A stretch of 64,000 nt of DNA from Icerya purchasi (GCA_039619475.1 CM077115.1:478962400-479026399), one strand, 5' to 3'; shown: positions 17,105 through 30,243, numbered from the stretch's first letter. Numbers and translations: made by a program. The notes: a model not told the origin generated them from the sequence alone.

Positions 17105-19151
17105 AAGTACACGGGTTGTCAGACGTCGATTTTGATGAAATTTTGATATGCTGCAGAGTATTAAAAAAATATTAGACACGTGTTTTTTTTTATCGGTCCA
17201 TATGCAGTTTCGAGGGGTGAAAACCACCCCTAAAATTCACCCCGGAAAATCGTTTTTCCTAAATATCTCGTCTTCAACTCTATATTTTTTTATGAAACAA
17301 AGTGGAAATTATTTCTCGTGCAAAGGACAAGTAATCCGCAGGGATTTAAGTAGTAGAGTTGCATCCCCTATTTTCTAGGCGGTGAAAGCACCTTTTTTTG
17401 GTCATAATTATGGAATACAAAACTATAAAATAACATAAAAAAATAAGAAAAACATTTTTTTAACACACACACAATTAAAAAATAAAGTTGACGTGTTTCG
17501 GCATTTTCGTGAATTTCACCCTTAAAGGGGGGTAAAGCACCCTTTACAAGAAACATCAATAAATACATGTATCAAGTAATCCAATTTCGGAAAAAAAATT
17601 GTATGTAAGGGTTTTTGAGGTTGCTGATTAGGAATCTGTTATCAATTTTTGAAAATTCAAATTATCCTGTGCTTTATAACCATACAGCACCAAACCCCTA
17701 AAACCCAAACAGGCACTCAGCCTGCGTTTTTTTTAAACCAACAAACCCCAAACTCCTAAACCTCAGACAGGCTAAAGGTCTATGCGTTATAACCATACAG
17801 ATTCAAACCTCTAAACATCAAACAGGCCGATTGCCTATGATTAAAACCACACAACTCCTAAACTGCAGGCAGAAGAAAGGTCTATTCATTGTGGTATATT
17901 GTAAAACCGTTCTTATAATTTACTTATTTGAAAAATTATCGGTCCTGTTCAACTTATGTATTTATTTATTTTTGCATCAATTTATTAACGTCTCTTCTTA
18001 CGAAAATAATAACAAAAACAAATTTAGAAATGGCCAAAGTTAATTAGTAATATAACAATTTTTTTTTTTTTTTAGAATGAATTCTTATACATTAGGAGAA
18101 TTACATTTAATGAGTAAATCAAAACATTTATTACTAATTCTCACAATCAGTAAACAGTAAACAGTATATTAATACTATTATAGATATAATTCGTACTGCT
18201 ATCATGCCCAATAAATCTGCGAGAATATGAAATATAATAATCAACATTTTTAAAAATAGATATCTTTAACTTTTAACACTAGCTCGTTCAGGAACGTGGT
18301 GTTCATTCTACTCGTGATAACTTTAGTCAAAAGAGTCTGTATGGAGTTTGGGAGTTTGGGGTTTATCAGTTTAAAAACACGAGCATTCGGTCTGACTGGG
18401 GTTTAGGAGTTTGGGGTTTGTTGGTTTAAAAAAACACAAGCTGAATGCCTATCTGGGTTTTAGGGAATTGGGGCTGTATGGTTATAAAGCACAGGATAAT
18501 TTGAATTTAAAAAAATTGATATAAACATTCGTAATCAGCGGCTTAAAAATCCTCGGATACAATTTTTCATTAAAATTAAAATTTTTTTGACTTTTTTGTC
18601 CGCCATTTTGAATTAACAAAATCTGATGACAGATTTGTAATCAGCGACCTCAAAAACCCTTACTTACAAATTTTTTAGGAATATTAGATTACTTGATACA
18701 TATATTTACTGATGTTTCTTGTAAAGGGTGCTAAGGGTGAAATTCATGAAAATGCCGAAACACGTTAACTTTATTTTTTAATTGTGTGTATTGAAAAATG
18801 TTTTTCTTATTTTTTTATGTTGTTTTATAGTTTTGTATTCCATAATTATGACAAAAAAAAAAGGTGTTTTCACCCCCTAGAAAATAGGGGATGCAACTCC
18901 GCTGCTTAAATTACTGTGGATTACTTTCTCCTTTGCACGAGAAATAAGTTCCATTTTGTTTCATAAAAAAAAAAATCGAGTTGAAGACGAGATATTTAGG
19001 AAAAACGATTTTCGGGGTGAACTTTAGGGGTGGTTTTCACCACTTGAAACTGCATATCGGTCGATAAAAGAAAACACTTGTCTAATATTTTTTTATACTC
19101 TACAACATATCTAAATTTCATCAGAATCGGCGTCTGACAACTCGTGTACTT
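17105..19151. mobile_element. Foldback DNA transposon with ~0.7-kb inverted repeats, non-autonomous
   Basis: The segment 17,105-17,760 is mirrored, with divergence, by 18,350-19,151: aagtacacg...gttgtcagacg at the left end against its complement at the right, plus cttgtaaagggtg and the ctcctaaaccccag-type tracts inside. About 500-600 bp between the arms has no convincing frame. No transposase is encoded. Superfamily not assignable by eye, and no clear target duplication was found. Confidence 0.75.
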
Positions 19152-19710
19152 TTCTAGGTAGGATTCAAAATACCTCGAACAAAAACATGATCTAAACAAA
19201 ATGAATACGTATCTTTAGAGAAGTTTACCCTATTCCCGATAATTTAAGCAACGAGGAAAATTAGCAGCGCGAGATCCTGGACCGTCTTTCTGAGATAGGA
19301 CCAGAGGGATACACGCCCCCCCCCCAGTCCGACGCATAGGGCACTTGAGGATCCTGAACCGTTCTTTATGGGATCCGCTAGCTTCGACATAGAAGCATTG
19401 ATGCGAGAATTAATGAATTTGAAAAAAAAAGAATGAAAGAAGAGAAAAGAAATTGAATAATTGTATGGAGGAGGGTTTTAAGAAATTGAATATATGGATG
19501 AGGGCTTTAAGACATTGAATAAGACCATCGAGAATTTCAGGAAAGACATATTTGAAGAAAATAAGGAAAATACTAACAATAATAAGGCAAATTTACAGTT
19601 ACACGGTACCAGTTCATTTTCCGTCTTTACAGTTCATTTATTTCATCTCAATAATTTATTGTTTTTAAAATATTTCTAATTTACTCTTTCTTTTTTTTTT
19701 TTTGATTTAC

Positions 19711-19840
19711 AGGTTTGGTTTAAGGTTTATTTTCTTTTTAGTTATATTTCGGTATTACAGGTTTGGCTTGAGGTTTATTTTCTTTTTAGTTATATTTCGG
19801 TATTACAGGTTTGACTTGAGGTTTATTTTCGTTTTAATTT
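19711..19840. repeat. 48-bp tandem repeat, about 2.7 copies
   Basis: Units start with aggtttgg/aggtttga at 19,711, 19,759 and 19,807, exactly 48 bp apart. A reverse-complement version appears at about 27,020-27,110 in the related inverted-repeat element. Confidence 0.85.
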
Positions 19841-20349
19841 ATTTTTATTTACTTTTTTTGGTGGCTTGTTTATTTATTTTTTTAACTTCTTTTTATTATT
19901 TTTATTTACTGGCTGCCATTTCTACTGCTCTCGTCTAACTGCTTTTATATTCGTTCATTTCAATTTACGTTCCAGTAGGAAAATCAAGGTACGAGTATGT
20001 AATTTTTCATATAAATATAATTTTTCATATAAATATAATTTTTCATATTTAACATTTCTCCATTTTATTCAAATATAATTTAATTTCCATAACGTTCTAG
20101 CTTTATTGCCCCCGAAATATGGTAATAGGGCAGATTTCTTTCCCTACTATATCGCGGAATTTTACTTCACACAACGAGTGCCACAGTCCCAGCGGATGTA
20201 TGAATTCTTTAACACCGCCGCCGAGATGTATCCCGCATATTAAGGTATATGTTCCTTATTTTCAAAGTATTCCCTTTCCAATATTTCATTTTTCACTCTA
20301 CTTCTCGTATGATCGTACGTTACTTCGCTTCTTTCCACGTCATATTCGT

Positions 20350-20435
20350 AATTTCAGTTCGTTCATTTCCGTTGTTATTCACGGCGGGTTAGTTCACCCA
20401 CCGTGAATAACAACGGAAATGAACGAACTGAAATT
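20350..20435. repeat. Perfect 35-bp inverted repeat (palindromic centre)
   Basis: Arms 20,350-20,384 and 20,401-20,435 are exact complements around a 16-bp spacer. The same sequence forms a longer palindrome at ~26,257-26,432, so it is characteristic of this repeat family. Confidence 0.9.
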
Positions 20436-21050
20436 GACCAAAAATGAACTAAACGAACGAACTAAAATTATGACCAAAAATGAACTGGTGCTGCCTGTCC
20501 GAACGCTTCTGGACGGTCTTTCTGAGATGGGACCAGAGGGATACACCCCCCCCCCCAGTCCGACGCATAGGGCACTTGAGGATCCTGAACCGTTTTTTAT
20601 GGGATCCGCTAGCTTCGACATAGAAGCAATGATGCGAGAATTAATGAATTTGAAAAAAAAGAATGAAAGAAGATAAAAATAATTGAATAATCGTATGGAG
20701 GAGGGCTTTAAGACATTGAATAAGACTATTGAGCATTTCAGGAAAGACATATTTGAAGAAAATAAGGAAAATACTAACAATAATAATAATGATTATAATA
20801 ATTATAAACATACTATTAATAATGATAATAATACAGATGACGAGTACAAAATTAGTGAAAACAATAAATTTAAATATCACAATAATATAAACAACAATGA
20901 TAATGACAATAATAGTAGTAATAATTTTAAGAATTGCAATAATGATAATGATGACAATAATGTAACTGAAGATTTAGTAAATATAGCGGTGGCGAATAGC
21001 ATTAAAAAGTTGGCCAATAGGTTGAAAGCACGTCGTAGGTAGAAGAGAAA

Positions 21051-22198
21051 TAAAAATAATAAATTTAAGCAAAGACGAAGAACTAAATGTAATAGAAGAA
21101 AATCTGAAAATAAAAATAGAAAACCTAAAAATAAACTTTAAAAAATTTTCAGAAATTTAAACCAGATTTAACAATTTAATAAAACTCTTCAAAGGAAATA
21201 ATAATAACAATCCTCACTGGTGGGGACACAGCTCCCGTTACAGTTTCCGGTCGTGGAAATATCAGCAGAAATAGTTAGTAAATAAGCGAAAGCCTAAGGA
21301 CGAGTATGAGTAACCGTTTTGGAGTGAATAGTATGATAGATGCCCTGCATTTTGAGTTGATTCGATTAAGGTTGAGATGTTGTGTGCCGTTTCGTTGATT
21401 TGTTCTCAGGTAAGTTTTCGAAGATTCCGCGTCCCAGTTGAATAGCGTAGAATACATTTTCATTCGGATATTAATGTATGCTTATTTTATTTATCGAGTA
21501 ATCTGGTTAATGTAGGCCATACAAATTTAATCAAATCAGGTTATTCATTGATTTTCCGCAATGTGCGTGCTGGTTACTGTTGTTCTAGGCTATAATTTTT
21601 TATTCGTCGTGTTAGTTTGTTTTGGACGAGTTTTGCGTTGGTTTTCACCGTTGTTAAGTTCTTTGAGACATTTCGTAGTGAGTATATTTTTAATTCATTT
21701 TGTTTTGAGATTTGTGTCCCGTGTTGGTGAGTTTGCTGCTACTTACTTCAGATGATATGCTATTCTTTACATTTGTATGTTTTAGGACAATGTGCATTTG
21801 ATTCGCGAGAGTGAGCTCAATTTGTTCCGACTTTGACCTGCAATGTGCGCTAAATCTCCCTCACTTACAAAATTTATTTTTTTTATCAAAATTTAAAATT
21901 AATTTTTTTATTTGGGCATTCCTGCTTCGGAATTAGGTTTTTACGGTTTTCTCCCGATTAATGGATTAATGATTTACATATTATATTAAACTAAAAATAA
22001 AAGAGGTAAGCGTCTACATAGACGGCACCAGTGCATTTTCCGTCTTTACAGTTCATTTAGTTCATCTCAATTTAGTTCATCTCTTGAGGTTTATTTTTAT
22101 AAATATTTTTATTTAACGTCGCGCAACCAATATGGTTATTTGCGACGCGAGTATAGATTTACAACAATTTAAATATAACATACGGAGTTTTATATCGA
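21051..22198. other. Unassigned AT-rich sequence
   Basis: No frame with recognisable domains. A ~70-bp patch at 22,020-22,090 (ccgtctttacagttcattta) repeats one at ~19,617 and, inverted, at ~27,165. Otherwise nothing identified. Confidence 0.5.
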
Positions 22199-22387
22199 TT
22201 GCCGAAGTACACATTACTGCAGAATATATTTATGGGAAAGATGGAAGGTAAAAGAAGAGTTGAACGAACAAGACTAACTTGGTTCAAGAACCTACAGACA
22301 TGGACAGGTTGCAGTGTTGAAGAACTGTTCCACACAGCAAAGGATAGGGGTGCCTACAAAGAATTAACCAAGCTTGCCATCAGATGA
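22199..22387 (+). pseudogene. RTE/Bov-B-like LINE 3' tail
   Basis: A 62-codon stretch ends a LINE ORF2: KMEGKRRVERTRLTWFKNL then WTGCSVEELFHTAKDRGAY, the pattern of the C-terminal tail found in many insect RTE-type elements. The rest of the element is absent. Confidence 0.65.
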
Positions 22388-22439
22388 GCCTAAGATCGAG
22401 AACGGTCATGGCACCGAAAGAAGAAGATTGAGTACATTA

Positions 22440-23400
22440 ATAATCGCTATACTAGATTAATTATAACTACAGTCTTGCAAGTAGTTGAAGACAGAGTTAG
22501 CATTTTCTCCAAGTATCTCTGTAACCTTTGGTTCCAAGCCAAAGTGTATGTATCTTTGATTTGTGTAAATTCTGCATTCCAGTAGAATGTGCTGAATTGT
22601 GATTTGAACTCTACATTGATCGCAATATGGAGCTGGTGTCCGACTTAGTAAGTACGAGTGCGTGAGGAGGCAATGTCTAATTCGTAGTCTGGCTAGAATA
22701 GTTTCCTCTTTTCTTGACGTCCTATACGAGGACTTCCACATTCCAATATTTGGTTTTATTTCGTAAAGTTTATTATTGTTTGTTGCGTCCCATTCTGCTT
22801 GCCATAGATTTGTAACATTTTTGGATTCAGACTTTAATAGTCTTTTTTGGGTTTCCAAAGGTAGGTTTGTTAGTTGGTTTAGTCTGGTTCGAGGATTGTA
22901 GTTTAATTCTTCAAAGTAAAATTTTGTTGATGTTTTTTTGTAATAGTTTCTCGGTATTACATAAATTTTTAGTCGTGATGTAAATATGAAGATCGTCTGC
23001 AAATATGCCGTATTTTACTGGAGCCTCAATTAAATGTTGCAAATCTGTTATACAGATTATGAACAGGGTAGGGCTAATATTTGATCCCTGCGGGGTTCCG
23101 TTTTCTTGAGTAGTTGTCAACTACGGATGGATTTTTACCTGGTTTAAGCAGAGGAATTATGTATGCTTTCTTCCAGGTCTCTGGAATGTGATTTTCGGTC
23201 CAGATTATATTTAGTAATTTTAGTATCTTGTTTACTTCAGTGTTTGGTAGTTTTTTTATCATGTCGATGTGGATCGAATCTGGGCCTGGAGCTGTAGATT
23301 TCATTGATCTTACCGCATTTTGAAGATCCGTTATATCGAAGGAAGTATTATATTTTTCTGTGTTGTCAGAAGATGGTTCAATAAGGTTTTGCTCCGATAA
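22440..23400 (-). pseudogene. Internally deleted LINE ORF2 fragment (Jockey/I-like)
   Basis: Minus-strand pieces in order: 23,304-23,074 RT fingers (STAPGPDSIHIDMIKKLP, WKKAYIIPLLKPGKNPS), 23,120-22,911 RT catalytic part (GTPQGSNISPTLF, FADDLHIY), and 23,002-22,457 the C-terminal region with RLRIRHCLLTHSYLL and CDQC...HILLEC zinc-like tail. About 100 residues of RT fingers/palm are missing between the first two pieces, so this is a deletion derivative. Confidence 0.8.
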
Positions 23401-23477
23401 TTGTTTGATTGCGATGAGCTTATTTTTTTTTGGTGGCTTGTTTATTTTATTTTTTTAAAATTCATTTTTATTTACTT

Positions 23478-25539
23478 TTATTTTTTTTTTTTTTTTTTTT
23501 TTTTAACCCCCTTTGGGCATATCAACAAAGGATCTTCGCCCAGAAACGAAAGGAAGGAGAAGGATCAGTTAAATGTAGATTCGGTCAGCTATTGATAAGA
23601 TAAAGGAACTGAGGATAGGAACAACTGAGATCGACGGAAACGATAAGATATACGAGGCACAATAAGGAGTAGGGAGTTTGAGTGACAGCAGATTGGAATA
23701 CAAAGAGGTACGTTCGTTCACGAGGGATGGACATTCAAAGAGAATATGGTCAGGATCACAGACGGCTACGTCGTCAGGATGAAGAGAGCAATAAGGGGAA
23801 AGAGCGAGATGAAAACGAAAGCGTGAGGAAGGAAGAAGAGTATGATTCAGACGTAAACGGATAATAGGGACAATAACGGAGCGGTGAAGCGAAGTAAAAT
23901 CGTAAAACCAAGGCCGCGTGGGAAGATTAGGTTGGATGGAAAAATAAAAGGAAGGATGATTAGAAAAGGAGGAAGCGTAAAAATCTGACCAAAATCTAAC
24001 ATGAAACTTTTTGCACAATGGGAGTAAATTCGAAACGGGAATTTTAGAGAAAAAAAAGTGGGAGGATACAGCAATCTGAGCCAAGGAATCTGCCATTTCG
24101 TTACCCTCTATCCCCATATGACTGGGGACCCAGAGCATTTCAATGCGGATAGCGTGAAGTAAGAAGAGAGTGTGAATGAGAGAGCGAATACGGAGGTTGA
24201 AAAGGTCAGAGGAGTGAGAGGGGAAATGAGAGGAAATAGCTTTAAGAGCACACATGGAGTCGGAGATAATTAAAAATTTAGAAGAAGAACGATGTGAGGA
24301 AATATGGATTATGACACGTAAAATGGCCATTAACTCGGCCGTAAAGATAGTACAAAAGGAAGGGAGACGAAAAGATTCAGAGAAATTAATGCTCGGAATG
24401 ATGAAAGAAGCTCCAACTCCATTAGGCCCCTTCGAACCATCCGTAAAAATAGCAATATGGGAAGGAAAACGGGATTCGATATAACTATGGAATTCCTGTA
24501 TAACTGTTGGATAGGAAAGGGATTTGGAGGAAAAAGGAAAGTAGAATACATTGGGAGGATTGGAGAGATCTGCAAAATTGAAAGAAAAGTAAGGGAGATT
24601 GTTATAAGAAATTGTGCAGGATAAAAAGGAATTTAGCCGCAAAGCAATGTGGGCTAGAATAGGAATGTTCTTGGGAGTAAAACGCCAGTTTTGCAGAATA
24701 GAAAGATATGAAGGAATAAGTTTGGAGGATGATAACGGTAAGCGTTTACACAAGAAACGATAACCTAAATAGGATCTGCGAATGAAAAGGGGAGGCGAGT
24801 TAGACTCAGCGAGAACTGCTGGTACTCGAGAAGATCTAAGAACACCAAGGCAAAGACGAATACAAGAATTTTGAATTATATCCAGCTTGGAAAGAAGTGA
24901 TTTTGAGGCAGAGCCATAGATAAAGGAACAGTAGTCGAATTTGGAACGGATAATCGAATTGTACAAGGAAATAAGGAGAAAGGGATCGCCTCCCCATTTT
25001 GTTGGAGAAAGAGCTTTCAGTAAGTTTAGTCTTTTAAGGGCAGAAGAGGAAAGGAAATTAATATGTTCATAAAAGGAGAGACGACTGTTGAGAAATACAC
25101 CGAGATAGCAGAAGCATTCCCTACGAGGGATAAGATTGGAGTTTAAGGATACAGAGACTAAAGCGGGATTAAAAGGACGAAGAGAAAAGACAATACAAGA
25201 GGATTTTAAAGGGGAAATAGAAAGGTTCAAAGAGGAAAGAGATTGTTCCAAAGTAGCTAGAGACGAATTAACACTTTCGTTAGCATCTACGATATCACGG
25301 GATGAGGAAAAGAGAAGAATGTCATCGGCAAAAAATAAGGAAGAGGAGTTCATAGAAAGAGAAGCAACAGAAATAGTATAAATATTAAAAAGAGTAGGAC
25401 TAAGGCAGGATCCTTGTGGAAGACCACGTGAAACGACTCTTGTAACCTCGAACGAAGAAGAAGACAGGAGAATAGTACGATTTAACATCAAGTTAACAAT
25501 GAGGGAACAAAAATGCGTCGGGATGTTAATTGCTATCAT
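23478..25539 (-). mobile_element. 5'-truncated R1/LOA-like LINE with RT and RNase H, poly(A) tail
   Basis: A single 656-codon frame (25,539-23,569) runs from inside the RT to the end of ORF2. RT: GLPQGSCLSPTLFNIY and SLFFADDILLFSS with FADD catalytic box. RNase H: FTDGS, AELMAI, SDSMCAL and GNEMADSLAQ, giving the D-E-D-D set. A C-terminal C...H...C tail follows. The 3' end is marked by a pure poly(A) (poly(T) on +, ~23,478-23,503). The 5' part is missing, typical of truncated insertion. Intact catalytic boxes suggest a recent copy. A degenerate relative is at 57,817. Confidence 0.88.
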
Positions 25540-25559
25540 TCTATCTCGATACTCTTGTT

Positions 25560-27190
25560 TGATCGTTGGTTTGGTGGCTTGTTTATTTTCTTTTTAATTA
25601 TATTTAAATTTATTATTATTTATTTATATTTATTTTTATTTACTTTCATTTACTGGCTGTCACTTTCTACTACTCTTGTCTGACCGTTGGTTTGGTGGCT
25701 TGTTTATTTTGTTTAAAATTATATTTCTATTTACTGGCTGCTACTTTCTACTGCTCTCGTCTGACTGCTTTTATATTCTTTCATTTCACTTTCATTTCAA
25801 ATTGGATTCACTCATTTAGATATTTGGATTCAAGGTATGTAAATTTTTTATATTAATGTTTAATGTAATTTTTCATATTAGACATCTCTCTATTTTATTA
25901 AAATAATTTCCGTACGTTTTAGCTTGTTGCCCTTTATTTTCGCAATGGAGGAGATTGATTTATGTAACGACGTTTGTAATCCGGTCTACTTTGATTTCAT
26001 GGCATTTGCTGAATAAGATGCTATCAAATTTTACATAAAACATCGGGTTCTTCCTTTTTTCAGGTTTTTACACTTTTTTCTTTTTTTTTCCTTTTCAAAG
26101 TATCATTTTTCTTGTCTATGTTTGCGATGTTTTTTTTTTTAATTTATTTAAAAAGTTGATCATTTCCTGTGTAGGGTTTGATCGTCATGTGACCGTATGT
26201 GTTCCTTATTTTCAAAATATTCCCTTTTCGATATTTAACTTTTCGCTCTATTTCTCGTATGATTGTTACGTTACTTCGCTTCTTTCCACGTCATATTCGT
26301 AATTTCAGTTCGTTCGTTTCCGTTGTTGGTGGGTGAACTAACATGTGTTAGTTCACCCACCAACAACGGAAACGAACGAACTGAAATTACGAATATGACG
26401 TGGAAAGAAGCGAAGTAACGTAACGATCACACCAGAAATAGAGTGAAAAATGAAATAAATTTTAAAAAAATACCGCAAAAGTAAACAGGAAAAATGATAC
26501 TTCGTGAAGGAAAAAAAAAGGAATAAAGTGTAAAAACCTGAAAAAAGGAAGAACCCGATGTTTAATGTAAACTTTGATGGCATCTTCTTCCGCAAATGCC
26601 ATCAAATCGAAGTAAACCGGCTTACAGACCGCGTCACATAATTCGATCTCCATTGGGCAATAAAGCTAAAACGTTACGGAAATTAAATTATATTTGAATA
26701 AAATGGAGAAATGTTAAATATGAAAAATTACATTAATATGAAAAATGTTAAATATGAAAATTGTTAAATATGAAAAATTACATAACTTGAATTTCCTACT
26801 GGAACGTAAAATGAAATGAAAGAATATAAAAGCAGTTGGACGAGAGCAGTGAAAGTAGCAGCCAGTAAATAAAAATATAATTAAAAAGAAAGTAAACAAT
26901 CCATCAAACCAACGGTCAGACAAGAGTACTAGAAAGTGGCAGCCAGTAAATAAAAATAATAAAAAGAAGTTAAAAAAATAAATAAACAAGCCACCAAACA
27001 AAGTAAATAAAAATAAATTAAAACAAAAATAAACCTCAAGCCAAACCTGTAATACCGAAATATAATTTAAAAAAAAATAAACCTCAAACCAAACCTGTAA
27101 ATCAAAAAAAAAAAAGAAAGTAAAATATTTAAAAAAAAATAAATTATTAAAATGAAATAAATGAACTGTAAAGACAGAAAATGAACTGGT
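25560..27190. mobile_element. Inverted-repeat element with palindromic centre at 26,342/26,347
   Basis: Arms pivot about a 4-bp spacer (26,343-26,346). Bases 26,257-26,342 and 26,347-26,432 are near-perfect complements; beyond that the arms stay related but carry indels, out to about 25,560 and 27,190. Both arms hold the same short frame (plus strand from ~25,945, minus strand ending ~26,653) containing NPVYFDFMAF / KPVYFDLMAF and YIKHRVLPFF, the left one with a stop. It shares its ends with the repeat at 19.6-20.4 kb. Confidence 0.7.
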
Positions 27191-27439
27191 GCCGTGTAAC
27201 TGTAAATTTGCCAAAAAAAGCTGTGCTGTTATGAGGGCTGTTGATTTTTTTCTTATTTTTCTCCCACGACTGTAATACTTCGGGTGCATTAGATATAAAG
27301 CAAAAAATAGAGAAAACGTCCCTAGTTCCATTCTATAGCAGCTGGAGATATATATATATTTTTTGAATTGACGTCTTTTCGCCTTTATAATGTAGAAATA
27401 AATAAATGGGCAAAAATTTTAAAACTTAAAGAATCAAAT

Positions 27440-28080
27440 TTTAAAAATTCGGATTGTGGCTTGAACAAAATGATTAATCTCTTCATTAGTTACGAACGAA
27501 TTTTTTACTCTTAAAGCAATATGAGCATGAGAAAGACGTCTTTTTTGGAATTCGATTACGTATAAAATATAAACCATTTCTTCGAAAATTTCACCTGATT
27601 CAAACTTTTAATCAATTATTTAACTTTAATTGGAATATCCTACAATATAAATCTGCACAATTGATATAATATTACTTTTCATTTAAATTTAATGTTACTT
27701 CTATCCAATTAGGATTATGCGTCATCGTAATAAAAAACATTGGTTTACCTAATCTGGCAACAACTGCCATACCATCCTGATATGTTAATTACATATATCG
27801 CGGACCATGTGTACATGAGCTTGGAAAGTAAATTTTTCCTGGTTTGGACCTCCTTCAGCTGCGATACATTCGTCTATTTCACTTCGAGTAGCCATTCTTA
27901 GGATTTTTATTTGATTAAATCTAATAAAAAACAGAATTTTTTTTCTTCCACCTTACACCATACATCAACCAAGTATTCTTGCATTAATCTGTCTAAATGC
28001 ATATATGGTGATTCTGATAATAATAAATATTTGTAATATTTTGTCTGAGATATTTTTTTATTTTTATTATCTACCATATA
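27440..28080 (-). pseudogene. Helitron replicase N-terminal domain fragment
   Basis: Minus-strand translation gives, in order and across frameshifts, LDRLMQEYLVDVWCKVEEKK, YQDGMAVVARLGKPMFFITM then THNPNWIEV, and RRLSHAHIALRVKN followed by TNEEIN. This is the order seen in the Helitron-like N-terminal domain next to the Rep region. Stops and shifts show it is dead; no Rep or helicase motifs are seen nearby. Confidence 0.75.
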
Positions 28081-28139
28081 TATTGGTTTGGATTTATATT
28101 ATTATTTATTTTTTCTTCCGTCGGTTCTTCGAATTTTTT

Positions 28140-29379
28140 ATTTAGAAATTCCATCAAACCGTTCATGTGCATTTAAATTTTAGGGCTCCCGTATTTTCCA
28201 TACATTCCAGGAATTCTATTACATTATTTAAAAAAGGGAATGACTCTCCAGCTACTGTGGAAAGGGCTGTGGACTTTTTTTTAGTTTCTGAGATTACTGC
28301 TTTAAGCGTGTATTTTCCAAAATTACGGTTCCTTAATATTAAAATTTTTCGAATTTTATATTTTCTCCCTATTTTGGAGACTTTAGTGAACAGGTTAAAA
28401 AGAAAATCATTACTGCAACTTATGTAGAATCGGCTATAGAATTTTTTTTTTAATATTTTTTTAAAACTTGATTTTCATATTTTTCAAAACTTGAGGCCTT
28501 TAATTTTAAAATGTTTGAGGTTTCGTATTTTTCCTATATTCTAGCGATTGTAATACATCATTTAAAAAAATGAATGACCCACCAGCTACCATGGAAAGAG
28601 CTGTGGACTTTTTTTTATTTTCCAGGGATATCGATTTAAGAGTGTATTATCCCAAATTTTGATCCTTGAATATCAAAAATTTTGAATGTTTATATTTTTT
28701 CTGTATTCTGAAGACCGTAGTATGCAAGTTAAAATGAAAATCCAAACCGTGACTCATATAGATCCGGCTGTGGAATTCTTTGAAAATTTTTTCTTAAAGC
28801 TTGATTTTCACATTTTTCGAAATTTGGATCCTTTGATTTAAAAATTTTTGGGTCCTCGTGTTTTTCCTATATTCTAGAGATTAAAATACATCATTTAAAA
28901 AAAAGGGGGACTCTCCAACTACCATGGAAATGGCTGTGGACTTTTTTTAGTTTCCACGGTTATCGCTTTAAGAGTGTATTTTCACAAATTTTGTTCCCTA
29001 AATATCAAAATTTTTCGAATTTTATTATTTTTCTGTATTCTAGAGACCTTTGTATGCAGGTTAAAAAGACAATCCATATCGTCGTAACTTATATAGAATC
29101 GGCTGTAGATTTTTTTAAATATATTTTGCTTAAAACTTAATTTTCACATTTTTCAAAATTTGGAACTTTTAATTCTAAAATATTGGGAATTTCGTATTTT
29201 TCTCATATTGAGTGATTGATGCACATCATTTTTTAAAAAGAGTGACCTTCTAGCTATCGTGCAAAGGCCTGTGGACTATTTTTTACCACTTTACGCATGT
29301 ATTTTTCCAAATGTTGGTACCTAAATATCAAAATTTTTCAAATTTCATATTTTTCCTGTATTCTCTAAACCTTGATATG
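28140..29379. repeat. ~335-bp satellite array, left part
   Basis: A marker segment (agcta-c-tgga...gctgtggactttttt) recurs at 28,247, 28,579, 28,913 and 29,248, giving periods of 332, 334 and 335 bp. Each unit also carries gacttgatttt-type and tttcgtatttttc blocks. The array is interrupted by element 2 and resumes at 50,022. No gene. Confidence 0.85.
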
Positions 29380-29385
29380 CACGTT
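29380..29385. repeat. Target-site duplication, left (cacgtt)
   Basis: The six bases immediately before the element's AGTAG terminus. They are repeated exactly at 50,016-50,021. Six bases is the duplication length reported for Polintons. Confidence 0.9.
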
Positions 29386-29609
29386 AGTAGCATATATATA
29401 TATGTTCTGGCGCACAAAGGATGCCGCCAGCACCCATAGCACCCATAGCACCCAAGAGTCATTCTCAGAGGCGAAATTTCATCTTATTGTCTTGATTAAT
29501 TCGTAAAATTAACCTAATTAATAGTATCAGAGGTCAAAAACTAACCCGAATACCCCGATTATTGCAGAAAATTAACCCAATTAAGGGTCCCAAGCACCCA
29601 TGTGTCCCT

Positions 29610-29934
29610 AATTAATTACGCAATCAATTTAATCGTTGAATTATTAATTATGCAATCAATTTAATCGTTGAATTATTAATTATGCAATCAATTTAATCGT
29701 TGAATTATTAATTATGTAATCAATTTAATCGTTGAATTATTAATTATGCAATCAATTTAATCGTTGAATTCTTAATTATGCAATCAATTTAATCGTTGAA
29801 TTATTAATTATGCAATCAATTTAATCGTTGAATTATTAATTATGCAATCAATTTAATCGTTGAATTATTAATTATGCAATCAATTTAATCGTTGAATTAT
29901 TAATTATGCAATCAATTTAATCGTTGAATTATTA
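29610..29934. repeat. 32-bp tandem repeat, about ten copies (left TIR)
   Basis: Ten consecutive units of the same 32-bp sequence as in element 1, on the opposite strand (tttaatcgttgaattattaa). Single-base variants such as gtaatc and ttcttaat mark individual units and are reproduced in the other arm. Confidence 0.95.
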
Positions 29935-30243
29935 GAAAGTTAATCCAAGTCCCCCCGCTCGCCCTCCTAGCATACTTAGAAGGCGCACGCGCCGTTCCCG
30001 CGCACTCGTCGATCGTTCGCGATACCGCGATTTTCCAAAATTCTGCGTGTAAGTATAAAAATTCCGAATTTAACCAAAGTATAATATTTAAAGCCAGAAA
30101 CTAACCTAAACCCCCCTTCTTCCTCTTTTTCCATTCGTACGTATTTTTTATTTTTCAGGGTGTAAGTATTATAAAATTACCCTAAGATTTTTTTTTATTT
30201 TTTTATTTCTACACACTCGCTTCAACCATCACTACATGTGACG

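Larger units (their letters stand above)
19240..21050 (+). mobile_element. Unclassified repeat family with short reading frames
   Basis: Two tandem copies of a block containing ggatccgctagcttcgacat occur at ~19,250-19,600 and ~20,500-20,790. In the second copy a frame at 20,419-20,676 reads as a proline-rich, acidic segment ending in MMRELMNLKKKNE, followed by 20,683-21,042, which begins with a helical EEGFKTLNKTIE and ends in Asn/Asp-rich low complexity. It could be the remains of a gag-like ORF1, but I do not recognise it. Related non-coding pieces recur at 22,010-22,100 and 25,560-27,190. Confidence 0.5.

Noticed and set aside
20394..20780. 128-codon minus-strand frame
   Set aside because: Antisense of the plus-strand frame at 20,419; the plus reading is the one with conserved features between copies.
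23682..25381. Plus-strand frames rich in Glu/Lys/Arg within 23.6-25.4 kb
   Set aside because: Antisense shadows of the minus-strand LINE ORF2.
29610..29934. CRISPR-like array (regular 32-bp repeats)
   Set aside because: Units are contiguous with no variable spacers, in a eukaryotic transposon end; it is a tandem repeat.
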